Source: JAOARY01 sp045345765 (GTDB lineage Bacteria; Bacillota; Clostridia; Peptostreptococcales; Peptostreptococcaceae). From it: 64,000 bases of DNA. A program made the position numbers and the translations under genes. This document shows, piece by piece, positions 54,027 to 63,435 of this stretch. The stretch spans positions 2,108,001 through 2,172,000 of the forward strand of contig CP148265.1 in the NCBI GenBank assembly GCA_045345765.1, given 5' to 3'. How positions within the stretch are numbered: the stretch's first letter is position 1; each line of letters opens with the position of its first letter. Below the pieces are notes generated by a model. The model did not search any database, was not told the DNA's origin, and saw only the letters and a list, made by a program, of their open reading frames with translations.

Positions 54027-54536
54027 TTATTCAGCTGTAGATGGAGCAAATACTCTATTTGCAAGTTCTGAATCAATCATATAAAGACCTCTAGGATCGT
54101 CTTTAAATAATTTTAATTTCTTTATAATCTTATCAATACTTTCTTCTTCTTCAACTTGTTCATCAACAAACCAATTTAAAAATGAAATTGAAGCATGGTC
54201 TTTTTCTTCTACAGCTAAATCCATAAGTTCATTTATAGATTTAGTTATGAATTTTTCATGTTTTAAAGTCACTTCAAGTGCATCTAGTGGTGAGTTATAA
54301 TCACATTTTGGTTTTTGTAGACCTTCAAGTTCTACTTTTCCCGAAACTGAATTTATATAATTGAATAATCTATATGCATGATCTCTTTCTTCTAATGCTT
54401 GAACATGAAAAAAGTTAGCAAAGCCATCAAGACCGATATCCGAAAAATAAGATTCCATACCAATATAAATATAAGAAGATTGGAATTCTTTTTGAACCTG
54501 ATTATTTAAAGCTTCTAACATTTTATTACTAGCCAT
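54027..54536 (-). CDS. ftnA: Ferritin
   Basis: 169 residues, a non-haem ferritin of the FtnA type. Ferroxidase ligands occur in helices A-D: KEFQSSYIYIGMESYF, ALEERDHAYRLFNYI, LEVTLKHEKFITKSI and NWFVDEQVEEEESI. It stores iron and consumes peroxide or oxygen. The ATG at 54536 is chosen; the ATG at 54551 is part of the GGAGG site. A stress-type promoter appears upstream (54578-54605). Confidence 0.95.
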   Translation of the reverse strand: MASNKMLEALNNQVQKEFQSSYIYIGMESYFSDIGLDGFANFFHVQALEERDHAYRLFNYINSVSGKVELEGLQKPKCDYNSPLDALEVTLKHEKFITKSINELMDLAVEEKDHASISFLNWFVDEQVEEEESIDKIIKKLKLFKDDPRGLYMIDSELANRVFAPSTAE

Positions 54537-54577
54537 ATAAAAAACCTCCATAATAATTTATTAATAAACATGTAAAC

Positions 54578-54605
54578 TATACCCTTTAAGAATAGTCTGT
54601 AAACA
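54578..54605 (-). promoter_or_regulatory. Possible sigma-B-type promoter of the ferritin gene
   Basis: On the minus strand TGTTT (54605-54601), 16-bp spacer, GGGTATA (54584-54578). This fits the published Clostridioides sigma-B pattern WGWTT-N13-17-GGGTAWA. The start point would be near 54570, ~35 nt before the start codon. Confidence 0.5.
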
Positions 54606-54623
54606 GTTTATTCACAAGGTAAT

Positions 54624-54752
54624 AATATTATTTAAATAATATTTTGTCAAATATATAATATCATTAGTTCATTTTAATAATATTATATATTTTTTTATAC
54701 TTATTTTTATGTTATAATGAAAAAATATGTGCAAATTTAAATATTTAAATTT
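54624..54752. repeat. Two perfect 20-bp AT palindromes between ferritin and methyltransferase genes
   Basis: AATATTATTTAAATAATATT at 54624-54643 and AAATTTAAATATTTAAATTT at 54733-54752 are each fully self-complementary. They could be operators for the divergent genes, but AT-only palindromes are also favoured by the base composition. Confidence 0.4.
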
Positions 54753-54776
54753 GTTTTGTTAGGGAGGTAAAAAATT

Positions 54777-55646
54777 ATGATGTTATTAGCAGATTCGTGG
54801 AAAGATTATGAACTTATAGATGTAGGAAACGGAGAAAAATTAGAAAGATGGAAGGATTATGTACTAAGAAGACCAGATCCTCAAGGTATATGGCCATTAC
54901 TTAATGAATGGAGCTTATGGAAAAAGCCACATGCGCATTATCACAGAAGTAATAGAGGCGGAGGTAGCTGGGAATACAAAAAAGAAATGCCTGAGGAATG
55001 GACCGTTAATTATAAAGAGCTTAAATTTAAAATAAAACCTACAGGTTTTAAACACACGGGTTTATTTCCAGAACAAGCAGTAAATTGGGATTGGGCTATT
55101 GATAAAATACAAAATGCGAAAAGACAAATAAAAGTATTAAATTTGTTTGCTTATACAGGTGGAGCAAGTGTTGCTTGTGCGTATGCTGGAGCGGAGGAAG
55201 TTTGTCATGTTGACGCATCAAAAGGTATGGTTTCTTGGGCAAAGGAAAATATAGCTTTATCTGGACTTGCAGATAGAAAAGTTAGATTTATAGTAGATGA
55301 TGTTGTAAAATTTGTTCAAAGAGAAGTAAGAAGAGGAAGAAAATATGATGCAATAATAATGGACCCCCCTTCTTACGGAAGAGGACCAAATGGTGAAGTA
55401 TGGAAGATAGAAGATGAAATATATAAATTAGTAAAATTGTGTATGGATGTTTTGTCAGATGATCCTTTATTTTTCCTTATAAATTCTTATACATCAGGTT
55501 TTTCACCATATGTAATGGAAAACATATTAAAGCTTACAGTGGGCAATAAATTTGAGGGAAATATATACTCAGGCGAAGTTGGGATACCATCAACTAAAAA
55601 AGATTTGGTTTTACCTTGTGGTATATTTGCAAGATGGGAAAGATAA
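54777..55646 (+). CDS. SAM-dependent methyltransferase (rRNA large-subunit RlmK/RlmI-like)
   Basis: 289 residues. The SAM fold has LNLFAYTGGASVACAYAGA, an acidic ribose-binding HVDASKG, and the catalytic-type motif IIMDPPSYGRGPNGE, typical of COG1092-type RNA methyltransferases. An N-terminal small domain (1-95) with RRPDPQGIWP is included; there is no PUA domain. GGGAGG lies 8 nt before the ATG. It is followed with a one-base overlap by a pseudouridine synthase, so both may modify rRNA. Confidence 0.87.
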   Translation: MMLLADSWKDYELIDVGNGEKLERWKDYVLRRPDPQGIWPLLNEWSLWKKPHAHYHRSNRGGGSWEYKKEMPEEWTVNYKELKFKIKPTGFKHTGLFPEQAVNWDWAIDKIQNAKRQIKVLNLFAYTGGASVACAYAGAEEVCHVDASKGMVSWAKENIALSGLADRKVRFIVDDVVKFVQREVRRGRKYDAIIMDPPSYGRGPNGEVWKIEDEIYKLVKLCMDVLSDDPLFFLINSYTSGFSPYVMENILKLTVGNKFEGNIYSGEVGIPSTKKDLVLPCGIFARWER

Positions 55647-56326
55647 TGAAATTAGAAGTTATTTATGAAGATAATCATATAATAGTTGTAAGAAAGCCTG
55701 CAAATATTTTGACACAAGGGGATTCAACTAATGATATTAGTATGCTTGAAATTATAAAAAACTATATAAAAGTAAAGTATAAAAAAGAAGGTAATGTATT
55801 TTTAGGTCTTTTGCATAGATTAGATAGGCCTGTTTCTGGTATTATGGTTTTTGCAAGAACATCAAAAGGTGCATCAAGAATTTCAGACCAGATAAGAAGA
55901 AAGGTTTTTAAAAAAACATATTATGCAGTACTTCTTGGTAATTTAGAAGAAGATAAAGGTGATTTAAGAGATTATCTATATAAAAATAAAAAAGAAAACA
56001 GGGTATATGTAGTTGATAAAAATCATAAAGATTCTAAATTAGCAGAGCTTTCATATGAAGTTATTGAAAGAAAAGATAATATGACTTTGATAAAAATTGA
56101 TTTAAAAACTGGAAGACCACATCAAATAAGAGTTCAATTTGCATCTAAAGGATATCCTTTATATGGAGATAAAAGATATGCAAAAAATTTAAATAAATAT
56201 AATGATCAAATCGCACTATTTTCAAATAAAATAGAATTTGAACATCCAACAAAGAAAGAAAAATTAGAATTTTGCATAAAACCAAAGGAAGTATATCCGT
56301 GGAATGTATTTAATAAATTGAAATAG
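55646..56326 (+). CDS. RluA-family pseudouridine synthase
   Basis: 226 residues. The catalytic aspartate is in GLLHRLDRPVSG; ILTQGDS and TGRPHQIRVQFA are family motifs. No S4 domain is present. It isomerises uridine in rRNA or tRNA. The ATG at 55646 shares a base with the upstream TAA; the longer frame from 55616 has no better site. Confidence 0.94.
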   Translation: MKLEVIYEDNHIIVVRKPANILTQGDSTNDISMLEIIKNYIKVKYKKEGNVFLGLLHRLDRPVSGIMVFARTSKGASRISDQIRRKVFKKTYYAVLLGNLEEDKGDLRDYLYKNKKENRVYVVDKNHKDSKLAELSYEVIERKDNMTLIKIDLKTGRPHQIRVQFASKGYPLYGDKRYAKNLNKYNDQIALFSNKIEFEHPTKKEKLEFCIKPKEVYPWNVFNKLK

Positions 56327-56334
56327 ATTAAGAT

Positions 56335-56367
56335 AAAAAAACTAGATTTTAAAATCTAGTTTTTTTG
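56335..56367 (+). terminator. Terminator after the pseudouridine synthase gene
   Basis: AAAAAACTAGATTTT and AAAATCTAGTTTTTT (56336-56350, 56351-56365), self-complementary with a T-run. Confidence 0.88.
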
Positions 56368-56589
56368 ATATAATTAAATTTAAAATAAATTTATAGTTTA
56401 TATGTAAATAACATGAAAAAGTTTAAATTAGTTTGATTTATAGTATATATTTAATAGGAGATAATAATTTGTTAGGAAAAATTATTATAAAACGCATTGT
56501 TTTATAATATAATGATATGAGGATTAAAATTTTTATTAAAAAAGCAATATTTGATATAGATATAAAAAATAGTTGGGAGGAGTTTTTCT

Positions 56590-58866
56590 TTGGATAATAT
56601 AGAGATTAAAAATAGTTTAAAAGGAAAGATGATATTATATTTTTTTATAATAATATTTTTGCCAATTTTTTTAATTGGTTTATATTTTTATGGGGTAACA
56701 ACAGATTATCTTAAAAAGGAAGCTAAAGATGAATTAAATCGTGTATTGAATTCTAATGTCGAAAAAGTTGATATGGAAATTGATAATCTTAAAAGATATT
56801 TAAATTTTACAAGAGAATTAGATACAGTAAAAATTTATTCAAAAGGGTTATATGAAGAAGTTGTAGAAGAAGAAATATATGGAAAAACATTTAAAGAAAT
56901 AAGCAATTTAAAAAATGAATTAAATGATTATTTAGAAGATATAAGTATTGTGGATAGGTATGGAAAAATAGTTTTGACTACAAATTCTGATATTTTAGGT
57001 AAAGATTTTTCAAAAGAGGAATTTTTTAAAGAATCTATAAAACAAAAGGAATTTATAGGAGATATACATAATGTAAATGGCAAAAATAAAATGATTATAT
57101 CAACTGATATATCAAATTATAAAAATCAAGTTTCAGGAACTTTGGTTTTTCATATTGATTTTGATAATATAATAAAAAAAATGCCAAATTTAAAATTTGG
57201 TGAAACAGGTTATTTATTCATTATAAATAAAGAGGGACATTTGTTATATCACCGCAATAACACAACAAATCAAGAAGTGAATTTACTTGATTATAGAAAC
57301 TTAAACATAGATAAAATAGTAGATGATATAAAAGAAAATAAACAGGGGGTTAGACAGTATACAATAGAAAATCAAAATAAACTTTCTTTTTATCGAACAT
57401 TTAAAAATATTGGAATTGTAGTAAGTATAAATGAAGATGAATATCAAAATAAAAATCTTGATATAAAAACAAAGATATTCTATATATGTTTAATAGCAAT
57501 AATAATAGCATTTTTAATAGCGTTTGTTGTAGCCAGAAACTTTATAAAGCCGATAAAAGAGTTTATAAAATTAATGAAAGAAGTAGAAATGGGAAATATT
57601 TCAGGGAGAATTGAAATAAAGTCAAATGATGAATTAGAGCTATTAGCAGATAGTTTTAATAGAATGTTAAATGGACAAAGTATTTTAGTTAAAAGTGTCA
57701 TAGCTTCTGCTAAAAAAGTAAATGATTCTGCATTGGAATCAAGTAGTATATCACAGGAAATGGCATCTTCATCAGAAACACAAAATGCAGCATTGGATGA
57801 TTTAAAAGATGTTATGGATGAAATGACTAAATCTGTTGGAGATGTAGCTGATAGTGTCAGTCTTACAGCGGAAAGCCTTATGGATGTAAATTCATCTATG
57901 GAAAGAATGGGTTCTTCAGGAGATACCGTATCAAATCATGTAAAAGAAGTGAGCAGTTCTATGCAAGATTTAATAGGATCTATGCAAGAGATAAATTCGT
58001 CGATAGAGCTTATTGCACAAAATTCATCAAATGCAAGTCTAAAGGGAAAAGATACATTTAAAATAGCACAAAATGGTAAATTTGCAGTTGATAATACAGT
58101 TAAAGAAATGGATAAGATAAACGAATATATCAAGGAATTATCAAGAGTAATAGAAGGTCTTGGAAATTTTGCATTAGAAATAGGTAATATAGTAGAGGTT
58201 ATAGATGATATATCAGAACAAACTAATTTGTTAGCATTAAATGCGTCTATAGAAGCTGCTAGAGCTGGAGATGAGGGTCGAGGCTTTGCTGTTGTTGCTG
58301 AAGCTATTTCTGACTTAGCAGAAAAATCATCACATGCAACAAAGGATATTGCAGGTTTAATAAAACAAATCCAAAAAGAACTTGGAGATGTAAAGGATAA
58401 ATCAGAAGAAGGAGCAAGACAGGTTGAACGTGGTGTTAAACTTGTTGCTAATACTGGAATTGCACTTGATAAAATATTTAAATCTGTTGAAGAGACTACT
58501 AATTTAGTTGATGAAATTGCTTATTCAACTGAGCAACAATCAAATGCAAGTAGATTTATAATGAAATTAGTTGAAAAGTTAAATGCTATAATTCTTGTAG
58601 TTTCGGGATCTGTAGAAGTTCAATCTGAGATTGTCTCAAATGCAATTACAGAGGTCGAAAAAGTAACAGCCTTATCACAAGAAATTGCAGGAACTACTCA
58701 AGAACAATTTGCAAGTAGTCAAGAAATATTAAATACGATAGAAGAAATTGGAAAGGTGTCATTGGACGTTTCTTCAGCTGGTGAAGAAGTTGCAAAAAAT
58801 GCCCAAGAACTAGCATCGGAGGCTGATGATTTACTTAATAAGGTCTCGATTTTTAAAGTGGATTAG
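56590..58866 (+). CDS. Methyl-accepting chemotaxis protein, first gene of the chemosensory/partner-switch operon
   Basis: 758 residues. Two membrane helices (~15-37 and ~297-317) enclose an extracellular Cache-type sensor (GETGYLFIINKEGHLLYH is typical). A HAMP domain (~320-372) and a long signalling bundle with the tip EQTNLLALNASIEAARAGDE follow. It should control the CheA kinase through CheW. The TTG start has GGGAGGAG at 7 nt. It is followed by cheW after 8 nt, so it is probably the dedicated input for this operon. Confidence 0.94.
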   Translation: MDNIEIKNSLKGKMILYFFIIIFLPIFLIGLYFYGVTTDYLKKEAKDELNRVLNSNVEKVDMEIDNLKRYLNFTRELDTVKIYSKGLYEEVVEEEIYGKTFKEISNLKNELNDYLEDISIVDRYGKIVLTTNSDILGKDFSKEEFFKESIKQKEFIGDIHNVNGKNKMIISTDISNYKNQVSGTLVFHIDFDNIIKKMPNLKFGETGYLFIINKEGHLLYHRNNTTNQEVNLLDYRNLNIDKIVDDIKENKQGVRQYTIENQNKLSFYRTFKNIGIVVSINEDEYQNKNLDIKTKIFYICLIAIIIAFLIAFVVARNFIKPIKEFIKLMKEVEMGNISGRIEIKSNDELELLADSFNRMLNGQSILVKSVIASAKKVNDSALESSSISQEMASSSETQNAALDDLKDVMDEMTKSVGDVADSVSLTAESLMDVNSSMERMGSSGDTVSNHVKEVSSSMQDLIGSMQEINSSIELIAQNSSNASLKGKDTFKIAQNGKFAVDNTVKEMDKINEYIKELSRVIEGLGNFALEIGNIVEVIDDISEQTNLLALNASIEAARAGDEGRGFAVVAEAISDLAEKSSHATKDIAGLIKQIQKELGDVKDKSEEGARQVERGVKLVANTGIALDKIFKSVEETTNLVDEIAYSTEQQSNASRFIMKLVEKLNAIILVVSGSVEVQSEIVSNAITEVEKVTALSQEIAGTTQEQFASSQEILNTIEEIGKVSLDVSSAGEEVAKNAQELASEADDLLNKVSIFKVD

Positions 58867-58874
58867 GTGATATT

Positions 58875-59276
58875 GTGATTTATATGAAGTATAAAATATC
58901 AAATAAAATATATGCAATTGAATTATCTAAGGTTGAACAAGTCCTTAGAGTTAAGGATTTAAATGTACAACAAATAAAGAGAACTAGAAAAAGGCTTAGT
59001 GGGATTTTTAGTTTAAGAGGGGAAATAATACCCCTTTTAGATCTTTATTATATTATTTGTGAAAAAAAAGAAGATATAAGTAAAAAAAAGGTTATGGTTA
59101 TGAATGTGAAAGGAAATAAGATTGGTTTTGTAATAGATGAAGTACAAGGCAAGATAAAGGTTGAAGAAGATGTAGAACTAAAAAAAATAAATGATGCAAA
59201 ATATATTGATTATATACTTAATATAGGAAATATAAATATCAAAATATTGAATATTAATTCGCTTGTAAATGATTAA
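58875..59276 (+). CDS. cheW: Chemotaxis adaptor protein CheW
   Basis: 133 residues, short CheW. YKISNKIYAIELSKVEQVLR, LSGIFSLRGEIIPLLDL and NKIGFVIDEVQGKIKV are the two SH3-like halves. It couples the MCP to CheA. The GTG start follows TAGGTGA, 8 nt after the MCP stop. Confidence 0.93.
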   Translation: MIYMKYKISNKIYAIELSKVEQVLRVKDLNVQQIKRTRKRLSGIFSLRGEIIPLLDLYYIICEKKEDISKKKVMVMNVKGNKIGFVIDEVQGKIKVEEDVELKKINDAKYIDYILNIGNINIKILNINSLVND

Positions 59277-59293
59277 CACAAAGGGGTGATGTT

Positions 59294-61354
59294 TTGAGTA
59301 GCCTTTTTCATAATATGTTTTTAGAGGAAACAAAAGACCAAATAGACTATATAGAAAAAGAATTTTTGAAATTAGAAAAAAATGGATATGATGATGAGAT
59401 TATAGTTTCTACACTTAGAATGGCACATTCTATAAAAGGTGTCTGTAATACTTTGAATTTTTCAAATATGGCAAAGATATCTCATTTACTTGAAAATGTA
59501 TTAGTTGATTTGAAGGATGGAAAGACATCAATACAAACTGTGATTATAGATATTTTATTTAAATTATTGGATTCCTTAAAGAAAGAAAGAGAGAATATAA
59601 GTTTAAATAAAAAAGAAAGTTTGGATATAAAAAAATTAACTGCTGAAGTTGAATCATTATATTCAAATCTAAGTAAAAATGAACCAGAGGATATATTAAA
59701 AGAAGAATCAAAGCAAGAAGAAATAAAGATGCAAGAAAAAGAGATTAAAAAATTAGAAGAGGAAAAGGTTGAAAGACAGGAATTAAAATTAGAAGAAGAT
59801 GAGTTATTTTTAGTTAATAATGTTGTAGAGTATTTAAATATATATAAGATTGCAATTTACTTCTCAAAGGGAACAAAGATGAAATCTGGAAAGGCTTTTT
59901 TAATTATAAATAATTTACTTGGGATAGGTGAAATAGTACAAACAACACCTAATAATTATGAAAATTTAAAGGATGAAGAATTTTCAGATGCTTTTTTTGT
60001 AATACTAGCAACGAGAAGTAGTCAAAAAGAAGTTTATGAAAATATAAATGTTATATCTGAAATAGAAGATATAGGAATTTTAAATATAAGAGAAGGTAAA
60101 GGAATAGATAAAAAAAAGAATTTTAAAAACCTAGGAACAAATAAAAATCAAGTTTCTTCAGTTAGAATAAATATGAATGATATAGATGAACTCTTAAATT
60201 TGATGGGTGAATTTGTAATAGATAGGCAAAAATTATTTGATATATCAAAGAGTTTGAAACGAAAATATGGAAAAGATGAAGATATTATAAGATTGAATGA
60301 TAATTTAAGAAAAATAGAGTTTATAACATCTAAGATGGAAAATATAATAATGGCATCAAGAATGTTACCTTTGGAATATATATTTAGTAGATATGAAAGA
60401 CTTGTAAGAGATTTATCAAAAAAACTAAATAAAAATATAAAAATAGAGGTGTATGGAGAGAAAACTAAGATAGATAGAAATATAATAGAGGCTTTGGTAG
60501 AGCCTATAACCCATATAGTAAGAAATTCTATAGATCATGGAATTGAAGATATAGAAGAACGAAAAAAGTCTAATAAGAGTGAAGTGGCAAAGATTGTAAT
60601 AGGAGCAAGAAGAGAAAAAGATAATGCTTTAATAGAAATAAAAGATGATGGTAGAGGTATAAATTTTGATAAAATAAAAGAGAAGATAAGAAAAGAGACA
60701 TTTGATAATGAAAAAATGGAAGAACTTAGTGAGAAATCTCTTTTAAATTATATTTTTGAAAGTGGTTTTACTACTTCAAAAAAAATAAATGAACTTTCTG
60801 GACGAGGCATTGGTTTAGAGATAGTAAATAGAGAAATTGGAAAATTAAACGGGATTGTGGATGTTAAGACTAAGAAAAATATTGGAACGAAATTTATAAT
60901 AAAAGTTCCAATTACATTAAAAATTATAAAGGCGTTATTAGTTGAAATTTGTGATTTTAGATATGCAATACCGTCATCACTTATTATTGAGATAATAAAA
61001 TTTAAAGAAAAAAAAGATTTAAATAAACATTTGGAATTTGTAGATGGAAAGTATTATTATTTTTGGAAAGATAAAGAGCTTATAAATGTACTTAATCTAG
61101 CAAATTATATGAGTTTTGATTGTTTGAATACTCAAAAAACGTATTTAATAATATTAGGACATTCAGAAAAAAGGTTTGGAATAATAGTTCCTAATATTCT
61201 TAGAAATGAAAATATAGTGATAAAAGATTTGACGCATTTTATGGGAAAAGATAAGATCATGGGCGAAAATTTAGGTATATTAGGTGTTAGTACTTTAGGG
61301 GATGGTGGTTTTGCACAGGTTTTAGACATTGCTTCCCTTGTTAAGGAGTTGTGA
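59294..61354 (+). CDS. cheA: CheA-type chemosensory histidine kinase
   Basis: 686 residues. Hpt (P1) with His45 in LRMAHSIKGVCNTL; a charged Glu/Lys linker (~120-180); a P2-like segment (~185-270) that is divergent; P3 dimerisation (VRINMNDIDELLNLMGEFVI); P4 ATP domain with HIVRNSIDHGIED, IKDDGRGINF and SGRGIGLEIV; and a CheW-like P5. There is no fused receiver. TTG start. In ordinary chemotaxis the phosphate goes to CheY or CheB, but neither is encoded here; the next three genes are partner-switching proteins. Confidence 0.94.
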   Translation: MSSLFHNMFLEETKDQIDYIEKEFLKLEKNGYDDEIIVSTLRMAHSIKGVCNTLNFSNMAKISHLLENVLVDLKDGKTSIQTVIIDILFKLLDSLKKERENISLNKKESLDIKKLTAEVESLYSNLSKNEPEDILKEESKQEEIKMQEKEIKKLEEEKVERQELKLEEDELFLVNNVVEYLNIYKIAIYFSKGTKMKSGKAFLIINNLLGIGEIVQTTPNNYENLKDEEFSDAFFVILATRSSQKEVYENINVISEIEDIGILNIREGKGIDKKKNFKNLGTNKNQVSSVRINMNDIDELLNLMGEFVIDRQKLFDISKSLKRKYGKDEDIIRLNDNLRKIEFITSKMENIIMASRMLPLEYIFSRYERLVRDLSKKLNKNIKIEVYGEKTKIDRNIIEALVEPITHIVRNSIDHGIEDIEERKKSNKSEVAKIVIGARREKDNALIEIKDDGRGINFDKIKEKIRKETFDNEKMEELSEKSLLNYIFESGFTTSKKINELSGRGIGLEIVNREIGKLNGIVDVKTKKNIGTKFIIKVPITLKIIKALLVEICDFRYAIPSSLIIEIIKFKEKKDLNKHLEFVDGKYYYFWKDKELINVLNLANYMSFDCLNTQKTYLIILGHSEKRFGIIVPNILRNENIVIKDLTHFMGKDKIMGENLGILGVSTLGDGGFAQVLDIASLVKEL

Positions 61355-61358
61355 TTTA

Positions 61359-61772
61359 ATGCTAAAAAAAGTATTGAAAAAATTGGAATTAAAAACAGAT
61401 CAAGAGAATTTTATAAAATTAAGAGAGGAGGCTTTCAATTTAGGTAGGCATTATGTGAAGGATAAAGGGAGAGTTTTCGACTTTCTATTATGTACAGAAG
61501 AGATATATTCAAATTCATATATGCATGCATATGAAAGCGATGGAACTATAGAAATATGTTTTTTTATAGAAGGAAATTTCATAGGAGTAAGTATAAAAGA
61601 TTTAGGTGTAGGAATTTCTGATGAATATATATATGAGGAATTAAAAATAAAAGATGAAACGGCTGAGTCTGGTCGTGGGCTTTTTATTGTAAATAGTCTT
61701 TCGGATAAAATGAATATAAATAGGAATAAAGATAGGGGTACAGAAGTTATCTTTTATTTTGAAAGGATTTGA
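61359..61772 (+). CDS. RsbW/SpoIIAB-like serine kinase (anti-sigma-factor family)
   Basis: 137 residues of a HATPase_c_2 domain: N-box EEIYSNSYMHAY, G1 IKDLGVGISD and G2 ESGRGLFIVNSLSD. Members bind a partner and phosphorylate a STAS protein on serine. The ATG at 61359 follows AAGGAG 9 nt upstream and the cheA stop by 4 nt. A sigma factor target is not encoded in the window, so the client may be another protein. Confidence 0.88.
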   Translation: MLKKVLKKLELKTDQENFIKLREEAFNLGRHYVKDKGRVFDFLLCTEEIYSNSYMHAYESDGTIEICFFIEGNFIGVSIKDLGVGISDEYIYEELKIKDETAESGRGLFIVNSLSDKMNINRNKDRGTEVIFYFERI

Positions 61773-61776
61773 TATT

Positions 61777-62115
61777 ATGATTATAGAAGTTAATAAAAAG
61801 AAAGATGTTAAAATTATACAAATTTTTGGCAAGGTGGGGTTTGAAAATTCTGTAGAATTTAAAAATACATTGATTGACAATATAGGTGAATGTGACAAAA
61901 TACTTTTGGATTTTACTAATTTGACATATCTTAATAGTATGGGTCTAGGTATAATTGTAAAGGCATATACTAAAGCTAGTGAAGAAGAAAGAAAGCTATG
62001 GGTTTGTGGACTTAGTGATAATATTAAAAAATTATTTTCTATAACAAAATTGGATAATATCATAACTATAAAAGAGGATTTAGAGGATGCATTAATATCT
62101 TTTGATAAAGAATAG
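61777..62115 (+). CDS. STAS-domain anti-anti-sigma-like protein (RsbV/SpoIIAA type)
   Basis: 112 residues. The phosphorylation motif is LTYLNSMGLGII with Ser54 at the usual place (DSSG/DSTG becomes NSMG). It should be phosphorylated by the upstream kinase and dephosphorylated by the downstream phosphatase. The ATG at 61777 is the natural start after GAAAGG, 4 nt past the previous stop. Confidence 0.9.
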   Translation: MIIEVNKKKDVKIIQIFGKVGFENSVEFKNTLIDNIGECDKILLDFTNLTYLNSMGLGIIVKAYTKASEEERKLWVCGLSDNIKKLFSITKLDNIITIKEDLEDALISFDKE

Positions 62116-62126
62116 GATGTGGTATT

Positions 62127-63431
62127 TTGAACCTAGACTTAGAATTTTTAATGAATGAGAATGAGTCATATAAAAAGAAAATAAAAGAACTTAGATTGCA
62201 AAATGGACAATTATTATTTTTGGCTGATTTTTCGAGTACAATATTTAAAACAAGTGATTTAGATACTATAAGTCATCTTATTATTAATCAACTTAAAAAA
62301 TTAATAAAATCAAAAAAAGTTAAATTTATGAGAAAAGAATCAAAAGAAGATTTATATGCAAAATATGTACTTGAAGGTCAAGAAATAAAAAAGGTGAATT
62401 TGAAAAGAGAAGAATTAAAACAAGATAGCTTTTTTATTTATTGTAATAAAGTTTATATTTTTTCTGAAGATGAGGAAACTATGGTTGCAATACCAATAAA
62501 ATACCAGGGTGAAAATTTAGGAGCTATAATATTTGAAGATTTCAACCCTAAAAATTTGGATAATTTGAATCATAAACTTTTAGATTTTTATGGAGATTTA
62601 TGTGGTCTTATAATAAAGAATGCAATATTAGTTGAAAAGTCAAAGGATGAAAAAAACATAATATTAAATCAAAATATAAAAATGGAAAATGAACTTAAGT
62701 TAGCTCAAAGAATTCAAAAGAATATACTTCCTTCAGGATATGATGAATATGAGGATTATACTTTTTATAAAGATAATAAAGAGGCATATTATCTTGGTGG
62801 AGATTTTTATGATATTTTCTTAGGTAATGAGGATGAAGTAGTATTTTATATAGCAGATGTTTCAGGTCATGGTGTTGGGGCTTCATTGCTTACGGTGTTT
62901 TTAAAACAAACAATAAGAGGAATATCTAAAAGTTTTAAAAGTAAGAAAATTAGACCTGATAAGGTTTTAAAGGAAATGCAAAATAGATTTTTAGATATTG
63001 AATTAGAGGAAGATTTATATATTGGTATATTGGTATGTGTTTTAAATCTAAAAGAAAATAAGATCACCTTTTCTAATGCTGGACATAATGTATATCCAAT
63101 TCATGTAAAGGGGAATTATTATGATGCTTATAAGATTCCAGGTCTTCCTATAAATCATTGGTTTAAAAGTGAAGATTTTTATAATTATCAAATTCTAGAA
63201 AAAGATTTTGAAAAGGGAGATAAAATATTTTTACTTACAGATGGTTCTATAGAGGCTAAATCAAAAGAAGGCATACAAATAGGAAATGAAAAAATAGAGG
63301 AGATTTTATTTGATAGTAAAGATAACGACTTAAAGCATATATTTGGGGATTTATGCAAGCAACTAAAAATTTATACAGATGACGATTTTTTTGAAGATGA
63401 TATTGCTTTTGTCGCAGTTGAAAGGAAATAG
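62127..63431 (+). CDS. RsbU/SpoIIE-type PP2C serine phosphatase with GAF-like sensor
   Basis: 434 residues. A coiled start and GAF-like domain (~20-180) lead by a helical linker (ELKLAQRIQKNILPSG, the RsbU-type switch helix) to the SpoIIE-type PP2C domain, with metal ligands in GGDFYDIF (Asp226) and ADVSGHGVGASLL (Asp244) and DDIAFVAVE at the end. It should restore the STAS protein. TTG start after AGGATGTGG. Its GAF-like domain gives the operon a second input besides the MCP. Confidence 0.93.
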   Translation: MNLDLEFLMNENESYKKKIKELRLQNGQLLFLADFSSTIFKTSDLDTISHLIINQLKKLIKSKKVKFMRKESKEDLYAKYVLEGQEIKKVNLKREELKQDSFFIYCNKVYIFSEDEETMVAIPIKYQGENLGAIIFEDFNPKNLDNLNHKLLDFYGDLCGLIIKNAILVEKSKDEKNIILNQNIKMENELKLAQRIQKNILPSGYDEYEDYTFYKDNKEAYYLGGDFYDIFLGNEDEVVFYIADVSGHGVGASLLTVFLKQTIRGISKSFKSKKIRPDKVLKEMQNRFLDIELEEDLYIGILVCVLNLKENKITFSNAGHNVYPIHVKGNYYDAYKIPGLPINHWFKSEDFYNYQILEKDFEKGDKIFLLTDGSIEAKSKEGIQIGNEKIEEILFDSKDNDLKHIFGDLCKQLKIYTDDDFFEDDIAFVAVERK

Positions 63432-63435
63432 TTTA

